Assembly (NCBI RefSeq): GCF_030272615.1
Contig: NC_081414.1
Span: forward strand, 339,926,502 to 339,990,501
Reading direction: 5' to 3'
DNA length: 64,000 nucleotides
From: Cryptomeria japonica
Taxonomy: Eukaryota > Streptophyta > Pinopsida > Cupressales > Cupressaceae
Part shown: positions 11,162 through 22,727 of the stretch, one piece after another
How positions within the stretch are numbered: position 1 is the first letter of the stretch
Layout: every line of letters begins with the position of its first letter
Made by a program: the position numbers and the translations under genes
The notes under the pieces: generated by a model
The model's input: only the letters and a program-made list of their open reading frames with translations
Told to the model about the DNA's origin: nothing
Database searches by the model: none

Positions 11162-11692
11162 ATGCTTTCTCCTTTGCAGTGTACACAAAGTTTTCCTCCA
11201 TCTACATGGCGATCTCCTGTACCAAGTAAGGCATCAAGTTTGCAAGTCTCAATTGTTCCACTTGCAAATAATTTTATAATACCACCATATAATCTATTAA
11301 GGATGGTTGTTGCTAGCCCTTGGGGCACTACCTTTTGTCCTTTAAGCTTAACTGCACCTTTACACGAACTTCCCAAAGACACGTAGAAAAATTTGCCCAA
11401 GTTTTTGGGAGATGCATCTCAACATCCAGATGAGCACATTGTTGCCTTCTATATTGCATGTCGAGTTTTGGGGGTTGAACACAAAGATGTTTCGATGAGA
11501 CTGTTCAATGAAACTTTGCATGGAGATGTTGTTGATTGGTTCTATCATCTTCCCAATGCTTGTATTACAAGTTGGGCAACTCTCAGAACATTATTTGAGG
11601 CAAGATTCAAGTCTGTTGAAGATGATCATGCGTTAGGAGTAATCAAGTTGTTGATGCGTCTTTCTCTTCAACTAATTATGTTGATCCCATGA
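11162..11692 (+). pseudogene. gypsy gag (capsid region)
   Basis: The first ATG of the gag frame is at 11,162. A stop at 11,384-11,386 splits the frame. After it comes a typical retrotransposon gag domain: LPKFLGDASQHPDEHI, then VSMRLFNETLHGDVVDWFYHLP and SWATLRTLFEARFKS. This domain normally assembles the particle around the element RNA. A single-base shift near 11,655 moves the continuing protein into the next frame, where the downstream pol frame starts. No zinc knuckle is visible. The product is truncated and non-functional. Confidence 0.85.
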
Positions 11693-13170
11693 TACAAAAG
11701 CTAACAAATTATTTGTTAGCACTTAAGAAGTAGATTTCCTCACAAGGAAATACTTCTTATCGTGATGTCCCGAGAAGGACTTATCCAAATAATGCTTCCA
11801 ATTATGTCATGCGTAATCAAAACAAATTACCTCCTACTCCAGAAAGGCTTGCATTGGAAGCACCACCCCAAAATTCAGCTACAAGATATTATGAAGCTGA
11901 ACAAAATGATCTTCCCCCTTTTGGTGATGAAGATGTCAATTTGCATCAAGAAGACGATACAAAATTGGCTGGCGACTCTAACATCAGGTTTATGCAATAT
12001 CAAGAAGATGATATGTCAGATACACGTGAAGGAGATGTCTTTGCAGTATTCACTCATTCACAAGCACAAGCGGCTTAGCCACCTGCCAATGTGAAAAATG
12101 ATGATTCTGTTCAAATCAAGGATTCTCAATGTTTGCCAGTTACTATTGCTAAGTGTGGGACTCCTATACCAAATCCCCCAAAAGACAACTCTATGTCGAA
12201 GGACATTGCTAAAGATAAAAGTGTAAGTACTCCTTCGACTATTGCCAATTTTTTTGCACCTCTTAGTTCTTTTGTACTTGCACCGAAGACTAGTGTTCCT
12301 CATGTTTTAAGTTCTCAAAATGAGAACCCAAATTTTTCTTTAATGAATTATTTTCAGTCATTTGATATTCTAGACCATGCTAGGAAAACCAAAATACAAA
12401 TGTCTGAGGTAGAGTTTTTGAGGTCTAACCCAGATCAATTTGATCATTTGGTCAAGTTTGTTAAAGAAAAATATAATACTCCAAGAAGCCTTCCCAATTC
12501 TGATTCACTTCAGAATAACTTAGTAATTTCCCCTTCTCCTATAGAAAAGATAGAGCCACTCTACATCTCTTTGTTGATTAATGGTTTTAAGATTAGTAAT
12601 CGTGTGATCAATTTTGGGGCATCTGATAATGTTATGCCAACAAAAGTTGCCAATGCTCTTGACTTGACTTTGACTAAAACATTTGGAAGATGTTTCTCTA
12701 TGGATAACAAGCAAGTCCCCTTGATAGGTCAGATCAAGGATGCACAATTTGTGTTCGCTACATTTCGAGAAAAGAAGATTAAGATGATGGTATTGGTAGC
12801 AGATGTACCAACTTATTATGGCCTATTATTGGGAATAAATTTTTGTAGAGATGTTAGGGGAGAATTAAGCATGGATATGACTGAGGCATGCATTCCCATC
12901 AAGGGGGAAGTTAAGAATTTGTATCCTGAAAAAGAATCAAAGTATACTATTGTTAAATCTGATGATCAACGGGCTCAAATATTTTTTGATTCATCAGGAA
13001 TGGGTAACTATTTCTTGCATGTTGATGATGAGGTAGAGATTGTTCTTGAGATTGAAGGTGTCTTTTCCCATAAAGAGGTTTCTAGTGATTGTGAGAGTAC
13101 CGTTATGAAGTCTGTGGGATCTTTGCCTTCACGGGAGGAAATTCTTAATTTTGATACTGCTAAAATTAGC
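11693..13170 (+). pseudogene. gypsy gag C-terminal part and aspartic protease
   Basis: The frame at 12,091-13,353 is the longest uninterrupted piece of this polyprotein (420 codons). Upstream, the same frame carries a stop near 11,732. Its first part is S/P-rich linker. The protease is recognised around 12,600-12,830: VINFGASDNVMPTKVANALDL, then YYGLLLGINFCRD. The family signature is D-S/T-G-A-S. Here the catalytic Asp is Asn (AAT at 12,610-12,612) and the next residue is Phe (TTT). Both fit single G-to-A or C-to-T changes and would abolish protease activity. Confidence 0.8.
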
Positions 13171-13690
13171 AATCCAAATGATTTTTGGATGCTAGAATTT
13201 GATGGCAGTTGTTCTTCTACCGAATCAGGAGCCGATATTGTTTTGGTTTCTCCCGAGGGTAATCTTTTCCCTTTCTCTTTCAAATATCAGTTTGATAACA
13301 CAAATAACACTACTGAGTATGAATCACTTCTCCTGGGAATGAATGTTTCTTAGAAGGAGGGAATCAAGAACTTGCATGCTCAAGGAGATGCGGAGTTAAT
13401 TGGGTGTCAGTTCCGGAATATATATCAAACTAGGAGCGATAGGCTATGACATCATCATAACCTGGCTTGGGATTTGATTGAGGTATTTGATGCCTTTGAT
13501 ATATCTATTGTCTCTCATGAATTTAATGATAGGTTGGATTCATTAGCAATATCTACAACTTCTTTGGTTCCTCACAAAGATTTTTTAGGATCAACTTATG
13601 TTGTTGAATTTGTCTTTCGGACAAGTGTTCTTGACAACTCTGATCATTGGCAAGTGTTTAATGATGATCGTCATGTAATAAATTTCTTAT
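13171..13690 (+). pseudogene. Extra (archaeal-like) RNase H domain upstream of RT
   Basis: The product reads FWMLEFDGSCSSTESGADIVLVSPEG, NTTEYESLLLG, then GDAELIG and RLDSLAIS. This is the pattern of an RNase H with acidic residues at FDGS (13,198-13,206), TEYE (about 13,312-13,323), GDAE (about 13,384-13,395) and RLDS (about 13,531-13,542). Two stops (TAG at 13,351-13,353, TGA at 13,447-13,449) interrupt it. In the Tat elements I know, the second RNase H follows the RT-RNase H block; here it lies between protease and RT. It would degrade RNA in RNA/DNA hybrids if active. Confidence 0.65.
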
Positions 13691-15335
13691 AGACCGCTAA
13701 CAATTTTGATGACCTATATTTTGAAGGTAGTCACTTCCCTTTAAAAGATGCAATTAAAAGCATTGATGCAAAAATGGGAGAGAAATTTTTGCAGTTGAAA
13801 GGAAATAAGATCCCTAAGGGTCTGGTTTCTTTAGAAAAGTTGTTTGACAAGCATGACTACTATGTCAAAAAGCAAAAAAAATTAGCTACGAGCTCAATGG
13901 GATATGAGTAGGTAAATATTGGCACTGAAGTCAACCCAAAGCTGATCAACATCGGAAAGTGTTGTTCGCAAGAAGAAAGGTATAAATTTGTTGTGTTGTT
14001 GCGACAATATGTTGATGTCTTGGCCTACTCCTATGAAGACTTGAATTCTTTCCACCCAGAAGAACTTCATCACAATATTCCATTAAAGCCAGGTATCATG
14101 CCAATCCGATAGAAGCAAAGGTAATATAATCCAAAGATATCAGATATCATCTTTGTTGAAGTTCAGAAGATGTTGAAAGAAAAGATCATTTTTCCCATTC
14201 ATCATTCATCTTGGATAGCCAATATAGTACCTGTGCGTAAGAAGAATGGTGAGATTCGGATATGTGTTGATTTCTAAAATTTGAATCAGGCATCCTTGAA
14301 AGATAACTATCTTCTACCTATCATGGATCATGTCTTACAAGTTGTTACTGGAGAAGAGATGATGTCCATGTTGGACCAATTTCCACATTATAACCAAGTA
14401 GAAGTTCTGGAACAAGATCAACATAAGACCGTGTTTACTACACCTTGGGGTACCTTTGCATATCATAGGATACCTTTTGGGTTAATAAAAACGGGATCAA
14501 CTTTCCAACATGCAATGGACTTGGCCTTCCAAAGTTTTCTTGGTAAGTTCATTGTAGTCTATTTGGATGATTTGACTGTTTATTCTAAGAAATGTCAAAA
14601 TCATTTATTTCATTTGCAACAAGTCTTAGAGAAGTGTCGTCAGCATGGAATTTCCCTCAATCCCAAGAAATCTTTTTTTGGGGTTACTAAAGGTAAGTTA
14701 CTTGGGCATATTGTTTCAAAAGAAGGTATAAAAATTGATGCTAAAAGAGTAAAATCTATTCATGACCTTTCCTTGCCAACAAGTAAGACTACCGTTCATT
14801 CTTTCTTCAACAAAGTAAATTTCTTATGAAGATTTATTCTAGACTTTGCTGAATAGACCCATCACATAGTTAACATGATGAAAGGTAATTCTCTTTTCAA
14901 GTGGACTCCTGAAGGAAAGAATGCTTTCTATCAGATCAAGGAGGCCATGGCAAATGCCCCGGTCTTGGTATGCCCAGATTATACCAAAGAGTTTATCATG
15001 TATAGCTATGCATGAAATCATACCTGTTCGGCTATATTGATGCAGAAAAATAATGAAGGCATGGAATCACACATTGCATTCATGAGTTATCCACTAAAGG
15101 CTCATGAGTTGAAGTACTCAAAAATGGAGAAGCATGCTTTTGTCATGGTAAAAGCGGTGAAATATTTTAGGTTTTATATTCTGAATTCACATGTCAGCGT
15201 TCTTGTTCCCGATGTTGTCAAGACAATCTTGATGCAAGAAGAGTTTGGAACTAAAAGAGGCAACTGGGTTACCAAGATTCAGGAATATGACATGGAAATA
15301 AAGCCTACTAAGTTGGTTCATGGAAAAGGTCTATG
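13691..15335 (+). pseudogene. gypsy reverse transcriptase and RNase H
   Basis: The same frame continues with several stops. RT landmarks are EEKIIFPIHHSSW-like sequence near 14,170-14,220, RICVDF near 14,258, TPWGTFAYHRIPFGL near 14,440-14,480, and YLDDL at 14,559-14,573 with both catalytic aspartates kept. The connected RNase H starts near 14,960; its first conserved stretch is interrupted (TGA at 15,013-15,015), followed by AILMQ, HELKYSKMEKHA and a region ending near 15,335. The enzymes would copy the element RNA to DNA in the particle. Stops at 14,275, 14,827 and 15,013 inactivate the copy. Confidence 0.9.
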
Positions 15336-16695
15336 TCAGTTGATAGCTGACAACAAATCAATTGATGAAGTGGTGCTGGAAAATGAAGGTATGAAGCAAG
15401 ATCTTTCCAAACTTCTATTTGTCAATACCACTGATGAGTGGTATTCTAACTTGGCATATCTCTTAACATATGGGGATTGTCCTGCACACCTGTCAAGGAA
15501 AGAAAGGCAAACCCTAAGGCTTAAAGCAGTGAATTTTTTCCTATGGGAAAATGGTTTATACAAGAAAGGTCTAGACGACAATTTCCTGCATTGCATAGAC
15601 AAACAACAACAAGTAAGATTACTTCAAGCTTATCAAGATCTTGCTTGTGGTGAACATTTTTTGGCTCCTGTCACTGCACACAAAATCTTGCATGCTAGAT
15701 ACTATTGGCCAACATTTTTTAAGGATACATACAGTTGGGTTCGCAAGTGTGAGCAATGTCAGCAATTTGTGGGTAAGCCCAAACTAGTTGTGCTCCCTCT
15801 TAAACCAGTAGTAATTGAAGAGCCCTTTCAACAGTGGGGATTGGACTTCATTGGACCTGTCATTCTAACATCTAGTGCAGGTCACATATACATTCTCACA
15901 GCAACAGATTACTTCACCAAGTGGGTGGAGGCAATTCCAACTAAGCAAGCTACCTCGGCGATGGTTTGTCAATTCCTGAAGGAAAACATCGTTTCAAGGT
16001 TCAATGTTCCTCATAAGATAATAATCGATAATGCTTAATATTTTTCATCTTATGAGATCATTGATTTTTGTTTTGATTATGGTATTACCCTTTCACACTC
16101 ATTTGACTATTATCCACAAGGAAATGGTCAGGATGAGTCAAGCAACAAGAATCTAGTTACTATTATGAGAAAGCTTGTTGATGAGAAACAACGGACTTGG
16201 CATAAAGCTCTCTATGATGTGCTATGGGCGGATCGTATAACTCCAAAAAGAGCAATTGGTATGTCACCTTTTCAACTTTTGTATTGGTTGAATGTCAAGA
16301 TTCCAATCATTGTGGAACTTCCAGCATTAAAGCTCGCCACGGCCATTGAAGATGAAACCTATCAAAATTCGCTTGATAAGCAGATTATGTTTCTTTCTTA
16401 GTTGGAAGAAACAAGAGCAGAAGTGGTTGATAGGATTGTTGAACACCACAGTCAAGTGAAGGTTTTATTTGATAGGAAAACAACTTCTCGTGAGTTCTTA
16501 GTTGGTGATCAAGTCTTGTTATGGGACAAGAGGAGGGAACCAAAGGGTTTGCATGGAAAGTTTGACTCCTTATGGAGAGGTCCCTTCACTATTCATGAAG
16601 TATGTGGTGATCATAGCTACTTACTTGCATATGCGGATGGTACCCCATTCTCGCTACCTCATAGTGGAGAACACTTGAAGCTCTTTACTCAATAG
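15336..16695 (+). pseudogene. gypsy integrase
   Basis: An HHCC zinc region is present at about 15,650-15,770 (HFLAPVTAHKILHARYYW, then CEQCQ). The catalytic core shows WGLDFIGPV (first D), IIIDNA (second D, near 16,025) and YPQGNGQDESSNK (E, near 16,137). A stop (TAA, 16,036-16,038) follows the second D and another (TAG) lies at 16,399-16,401. The C-terminus ends with LWRGPFTIHEV and SGEHLKLF and has no chromodomain, which excludes chromoviruses and fits Tat. It normally inserts the cDNA into the host genome. Confidence 0.9.
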
Positions 16696-16855
16696 AGAGC
16701 GATGTAAAGAAAGTTGTACTTATTGTAAAATATGTATAGTCTTTTCTTTTTAGTCTTTTCATTGCCTGACTCTATAGCCCAATGGATACAGGCACTCAGA
16801 GTTTTGGATTCTACAAGCTTCAAGTGGTGTAGCTTGTTCCCTAGTCAGAGCCAAC
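16696..16855 (+). other. Spacer between pol and right LTR, no clear PPT
   Basis: No gene is visible. The bases just before the right LTR (GTCAGAGCCAAC) are not purine-rich, so the expected polypurine tract is missing or eroded. A weak purine run is near 16,693-16,712. Confidence 0.5.
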
Positions 16856-17025
16856 TATTGTCCTTGATTTCAGCACGACCAAAATCATGAGGCAACCCTA
16901 CAAAACTGGTCCGTTTTGTACCTTAGGACCTCTGGGAGAGCTTGATCGACTTCGTCGGTTACCTCATTTAGCTTTTTCACTTTTCATTTTTATTGTTTTC
17001 TAAGTTTTTAAGATTTGCAGTTTTA

Positions 17026-18012
17026 CCTACAGGTCGGACTTTCAAGTCCGGCCTGTAGGGGTCCTTCTTTTCAAAGGTAATTGCATATCGGATTTTAAAG
17101 TCCGATGTGCAAAGGTTTGGTTTTATCCCTGCAGATCGGACTTTAAAGTCTAACTTGCAAGTAATCCTTCCCCTACAGTTCAGACTTTAAAGTTTGATCT
17201 ACAGGTCTTCTGGTTAAAAGGTGCATGTCAAACTTTATGCACTGCATGATTAGTAATTAATGTCACACTAATTGCTAATGTGGGGATTATTTAATAAGTT
17301 TTGGAGGTTATTTCTTCATTTTTATTTGTGATTTCCCCTCTGTGTGTGCCTCCTCTTTTCGCCTCCATTTTCGCTCGCCGACCTTGTGGATTTATCAAGT
17401 CTCCATCAGATTTTTCTCTCACCGTGGCGGATTAAGTTAGGTTTTTTATTTTATTTCACATTTTTTCTTGTTCTTCATGTTTTCCCTTTCCTTTCTACCT
17501 CTGTTTTTGTTTTTGCTTGGTAGTTGTCTTTGGAGGGTAATCAGACTTTAAAATCCAATTGCCCTTTTAATATTTCTTTCCCCTAGCCTGCACACCGAGT
17601 TTTAAAGCCCGGTATGTAGGCTGATCAATGGAGATCCTTCGCATATCGGATTTTAAAGTCCGATATGCAAGAGGGTAAACCTCACATAGTGGAGTTTAAA
17701 ATTTGATATGCGAGGGGAGAGATTTTTTTGGTTGACATGTCAGGTTTTAAAACCAGACATGTCAATCATTTTCTTTTACCCCAACTAGCACATCAGACTT
17801 TAAAATCTGATGTGATAGTCTTTTGCAATGTTCTACACCTGCACATCGGACTTTAAAGTCTGATGTGCTAATGATTTTTTCCAACTTGCACATTGGACTT
17901 TAAAGTCCGATGTACCAATGACTTTCCCCTATTTACACATCAGACTTAAAAGTTTGATATGCAAGTAAAGATGTTTTATCTTTTCACATCGGACTTTCAA
18001 ACCCGATGTGCA
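17026..18012 (+). repeat. Array of about 14 palindromes (right LTR)
   Basis: This is the counterpart of 5363-6352. Well-preserved members lie at 17,026-17,059 (arms CCTACAGG...CCTGTAGG around CGGACTTTCAAGTCCG), 17,081-17,112, 17,129-17,160, 17,173-17,204, 17,585-17,622, 17,640-17,670, 17,731-17,767, about 17,783-17,820, 17,838-17,866, 17,885-17,917, 17,933-17,964 and 17,973-18,012. Several are more perfect than their left counterpart and vice versa, so comparing the two copies recovers the parental symmetry. Confidence 0.9.
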
Positions 18013-18188
18013 AATTTTGACTCCTAAGGTGCAGATCGAACTTTTTTCTTCGGCCTGCAATTTTTGGCAGTTTTGCTCCTAAGTCTATTATGAGTCTGTT
18101 TTTTTATCCGATTGATAAAATGTGGTTTTATTGATAATAATAGCTGTTGAAGAGGATAATCTTTAGTATTGAATGTAGTCATTTGTAA

Positions 18189-21100
18189 ATGTCAAAGCCC
18201 TCTCATGACAAATCAGAACCCTCTTCAAGTCTATTGGAATATTCACTGGGAAAAACATCAGCAAGGAAAATGAAGTACAAGTATGACAAGTACTTGAATT
18301 CGTACCTGAAAAGTTCAGTGGATTTAAACATCAAGGAAATTAAAGACACATAAATTGGTCATGTTAGTATGCAGGAGTTTGTTGATCGGGTTGAGAAAGC
18401 TCCTTCTCATCTGACAAACTTGATCAAATCTAAGCTACATAAGTATGCTTCCTTCCCAGTTGCAGCTCATGATCCTGATTTTGTACTTGCAGTAGCGGAT
18501 CACTTCAATTCGAATACAAGACAAGTTAGGGATGTTGATCAAAATGTGATCTTGACTTTAGATAGTGTTTTCTTCAATAGTGTTTTCAAAGGTTCTACAG
18601 TTGAGGAAGTAGCTGACATTTCTCAAGAAAGTGCTTAGGAGTACTATGAGAAAAATGAGGAGAAATGCAAGAAAGTAATCAATGCAGTGTACCTCTTTGC
18701 TGCAAGAAATTCTACCACCTCACGATGGCCTATGTATTTTCACAAAAGTGGCTTCAATGAAGAGTACAATGATATGGTCACTATGTTGTCAAGGGTGAAG
18801 GGTTTAAAGGATTCTCATTACTTTCAAACCTGGATGTGCTATTACATGAATATAATCAAGAAAGGGGCTACAAGAATTGCTTGGGGTGAACATATCAGTG
18901 ATGTGCTTTGTGCTCAATTGAAGGAAGTTAAGGTGACATTGAAGTTCTATATGACCTCGTACCTAGTTTATGCAGTTGCCTCTATGAGGCAATATCCAGG
19001 TTTGTCTACCAAGGATGATAGGAGATTAGTGCTTATCTGGGAATACTATGATCAACTCACGATCAAGAATCAAGGTAGCCATTTTAGAAGGGTAAATTAC
19101 TCCTTCTTTGTTATGTGGAAGTGTATGTTTGATAAGAACCTACAGAAGAAAAGATTGTCAAAAGCTGCATACAACAGGGTGTCCCATTTTGAATGTGTTT
19201 TTCTTCAATTTCCAACTTTTAATTACATTCGGATCAGATGTTTCTCAGGTGAGCCGTTCATTTTGCAAAGGTATCCTTCTGATAAAATCATCCTCATGAA
19301 ATTATTTCAACAACTAATCTATGTGCATGAAAAGCAATCACAAGCACATAAGACTAGGTGGAAGTTTCCTAAATCTATTGGTAGATACTTAGTTTTAACT
19401 AACCCCAAAGCAAAGAACATGGAGGAAGAGATGCAATGGAACACAATGAGAAGATTCAAGGCATGAAACAATTTTGATTTTCATGGCATAAAAAATAAGC
19501 TTAAAAGAAACTACACTCATGTTTTTAGATTTGAGAATGTATGGTCAAATTTCCAAGATGAGGAAGATATAAGGAAGATGGATTTCAGTCGTCTTACCTT
19601 GGAGCAGATTGAGAACCTAGATTTGGCAAAAATCCCAATGACCATGGAAGACACTGATGACATAATAGACCCAGTCTATTATGAGAAGAAGGTTTCTGAC
19701 TCTTCACTTCCTCTTGTGCAATGGTCAAGAAAGGAAAGTAAATCTATCACCCAACGAATCTCTCCCATTCTGGCAAACACCAATGCTTGGCTGTTAAAAA
19801 AGAATCTTAGGATGAAACAACTTCTAGCTAGTTCTAGGGATGACAATAATAGTGATGGCCTAGTTGGTAAGACAACTATGGTTGAGACAAGAACAAAAAG
19901 TAGGGCATATCCACAAGCACTATCCTCATCCCCTGTGACACAATCTAAGGGGAAAGGGCCCAAAATTAAATTCACAATTAAAGGGTCCAAGAAGGGTGAG
20001 TCATCATCAACAGTAAAGGGGATAGTTACAAAGGAACCGGAATAATAGTTTGCCATTGAAATTGAAAAAGAGAAGGAGACTGAAGAAGGTGAAATTCCTC
20101 AACAAGAGGAAGCTCGGGTTGAAGAAACATCACATCCAGGTGAAGTTAATGCCCTGATCACTTAACAAGTACCAACTCATTCAGAGGTGATCATTCACTC
20201 TATTTATTGTGATTCTAATCAAAAGGATGTGGAGTTTCATGATGGGGATCTGGGCATGGACATGGCGTAGTCAGAGACTGTTCAACAATTTTTTGTATTA
20301 ACCAATTTCTCCAATTTGGATGATTTTCCTTCATCCACCATTGAATCTTTGATGTTGGATTTTAATGAAGCCATAGAAGAGGCATTTGCAGAACAATCTA
20401 CAATGAACTTACCTGTTACTAAAATCAAACATAAATTCCACCATTGGTAAGTACTGAGGTTGCATCCATGACACCTTCAATTCTCCCATCTGTGACTAAA
20501 GAGATATCAGCAATAGCAACTGTTGCAACATCAACAGGTGTCCCACAAGATACTTCAACATCGATGCCAACGAGAACACTCAAAACTGCTACGAGTTGCA
20601 GTCAGGCTGCTCCTGAAATCTTAACTAAGATTCAGCAAGGAGCTACTACTCCATAACTACCACCTTGGATGGAGGTAGTGGCGCCTAACAGGAAAAAATA
20701 GGTAATTTCTCCTAATGAGTTTGATTTTGAGCAGTTGGTTCCTCCAAAGCCTAAAGGAACAAAGAAGCCAAAGATTGTATCTCAGGTGTTAGTAGACCCA
20801 ACTTCTAAAAGGAAGTATGCTAAGGTCATGGTACCATCATCAGATAAAGATAAAGGCAATATACGACCTAAGGATTACACCATCCAAACAGTAGAGCTTG
20901 GGGTGGAAACACATGAGAGTGTTAAGTTGGATTCTCAGACATCTTTCAACTGTTTGTTACGAATGTTTGATCAAGAGAGGGATGAGAAGAATGAATTAAA
21001 GCATAAATGTGAACAATTGACTAATGTTATTTTGAAAGTCACACAATCTTCTCAGGAAGTTGAGCCCATAGGATCCTTAATGGATACTGAAGCTCTAAGG

Positions 21101-21813
21101 AAAATTGAATAGGTAGGAGCCAAGGGTCAAGTGATGGATGAGTGGATTTCACGGCTAAGGTCAGAAGGCTCTCATCTTCTAAGTTCAACAATTGGGCTAT
21201 TGGCGGATTTTGAAGTAACCCAAAGCCAAATGCAAGAACTCAAAACTTCACTATCTGAGGAGAATGAGGAAGTTGAGAAAAGTACAACCCTTTGGAGAAA
21301 AATGGAGGACTTCATAACAGATTTCCTCGTTGAAAATAAAGTAATTCCTAAAAGGGAAAAATATATCCAAATTTTGTCATCGTTGTCTCACAAGTAAGAG
21401 ATAATAAGGTTGATAATTATAGAGCTAGACCGAGAAAGGAAAGAAGGTGATGATGGGACTGATCTCATTTTTGCCAAAATTGTCGATCTTCCTTGTTATC
21501 TATATGATGACAATCAGAATTTCATTACTAGTGAAGCCATCACATAGAAATTACTTTCTCTAATGGATCACTGCACGGGACAAGATTTCTCACTTGGTGC
21601 ATTTGATAAGTTACTGGAGATCCAAGTCAGTTTTGAAGTCCTCACATCCATGCTAAAGGACGGGAAAAAGAAACAAGTAAAGACTGAGGATGCGATCTCC
21701 CTGTTCGTGTGATCATAGATTCTACCCCAATGTCGGACGAGGCAGACATGAAAACCATCCTAAATAAGTTCGAAGAATTCCATAAATCGAATGAGGAGGA
21801 GAAAGATGAATAA
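18189..21813 (+). pseudogene. LTR-borne long ORF, right copy (unknown protein)
   Basis: This copy keeps the likely original start: ATG at 18,189 is in frame with the body (MSKPSHDKSEPSSS...). It is better preserved than the left copy in the N-terminal half; 18,687-19,466 reads through 259 codons, including IWEYYDQLTIKNQGSHFRRV, where the left copy has two stops. Single-base deletions near 20,430 and near 21,700 shift the frame. Private stops include TAA at 18,351-18,353, TAG at 18,636-18,638 and TGA at 19,464-19,466. The TAA-TAG pair at 20,043-20,048 and the TAG at 21,110-21,112 are shared with the left copy. A basic segment of about 40 residues (TKSRAYPQALSS, then KGKGPKIKFTIKGSKKG) is present here and deleted in the left copy. 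Function is unknown. Confidence 0.8.
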
Positions 21814-22727
21814 AGCATCCCCTTTTAGCTTTTTCTTTTTATGCAGATGCATCATTAGATGCTTCTAGTTTTCTCACAGCTACACATTTTCCCCATGCTG
21901 TAATTGTAGTAAAGTGGGATTGTGCAGTTGAATTAGTCAACTGTGCCCACATTTTTCTCCATTCTTTTCCTATTTAAGGAGGACCTCATTTGTAAATATT
22001 TATCTTTTTCATGCTAAACAAAACTCTGCAGAATTTTTGCCTCAACTAAGACTTTGAGCTTTTGTTGTGAAGATTCTATCAAGCAAATAAAGAAAGCAAT
22101 TTTGTTTGATCTCAAACTTTGTATTGTGTCAAGAATTTTTTTTATATGAGTTAATGTTCTTATGTCCATTACTTGTATATGTTCTTTAATTCTTTGGTAC
22201 TGGAGATATTATTATGTAGTTAAAGAGCTCTTGAATCATGGAAGTAGATTGTGCGCTCTTTGCATATTTGAGGAATTTTCTGATAATTGAGTGATTAGTG
22301 GTAGGCTTTGTATTACTGCAGTTACTTTTAGTTTAAAGGATTAGGAATTTATACTTGAAGACTTTGAGCTGCAAGTTAAGTTTCTAATTATTCATAATAA
22401 TCAGTTTGAGTTAGTGGTATATTCAAGGGAGACTTTGTGCTACTTGATAGTAAGTTTTAGCGTAGTTTGTTAGATTCATTATTCTTTTCTTTAAGTATCC
22501 AAAGAGATAGAGAAATTGTAACAAGGTGGAGGAAGAATACATAGACTCTGAAAAAAAAGAGTTATATGCCCAACACCAACCTACAGATTTTGATTTCTTA
22601 TTAATTAGAGAATAAATTTCAAAGGGAACCTCCCCTTGATGAGAGGAGAGATTGATTTCTCAACATAGTTGTGTGTGAAATATATATTTTTCCATTGGTA
22701 CGCTGGTGACAAAATATTCACCCAATA

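Larger units (their letters stand above)
5192..22727 (+). mobile_element. Giant-LTR Ty3/gypsy (Tat-like) retrotransposon
   Basis: A complete nested element of about 17.5 kb. Two direct repeats (5192-10,948 and 16,856-22,727) flank a gypsy gag-pol region. The repeats begin TGTTGTCC or TATTGTCC and end CCCAATA, giving short inverted ends. The flanks are GAAGT (5187-5191) and GAAGG (22,728-22,732), a 5-bp target duplication with one later change. A PBS-like site follows the left repeat. Domain order is gag, protease, extra RNase H, RT, RNase H, integrase, with no chromodomain. Together with the integrase motifs and the extra RNase H, this points to the Tat lineage. Very long LTRs are known there, but these also carry a long ORF and a palindrome array. 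The coding regions contain many stops and at least one frameshift, so this copy is not autonomous. Confidence 0.9.
16856..22727 (+). repeat. Right giant LTR (5.87 kb)
   Basis: Direct repeat of 5192-10,948 with the same internal order: palindromes (17,026-18,012), ORF (18,189-21,813), TATA-like TATTTAA (21,971-21,977), AATAAA (22,086-22,091) and the terminal CAATA. It is about 0.1 kb longer than the left copy. The next five bases, GAAGG, pair with GAAGT before the left LTR. Confidence 0.9.
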
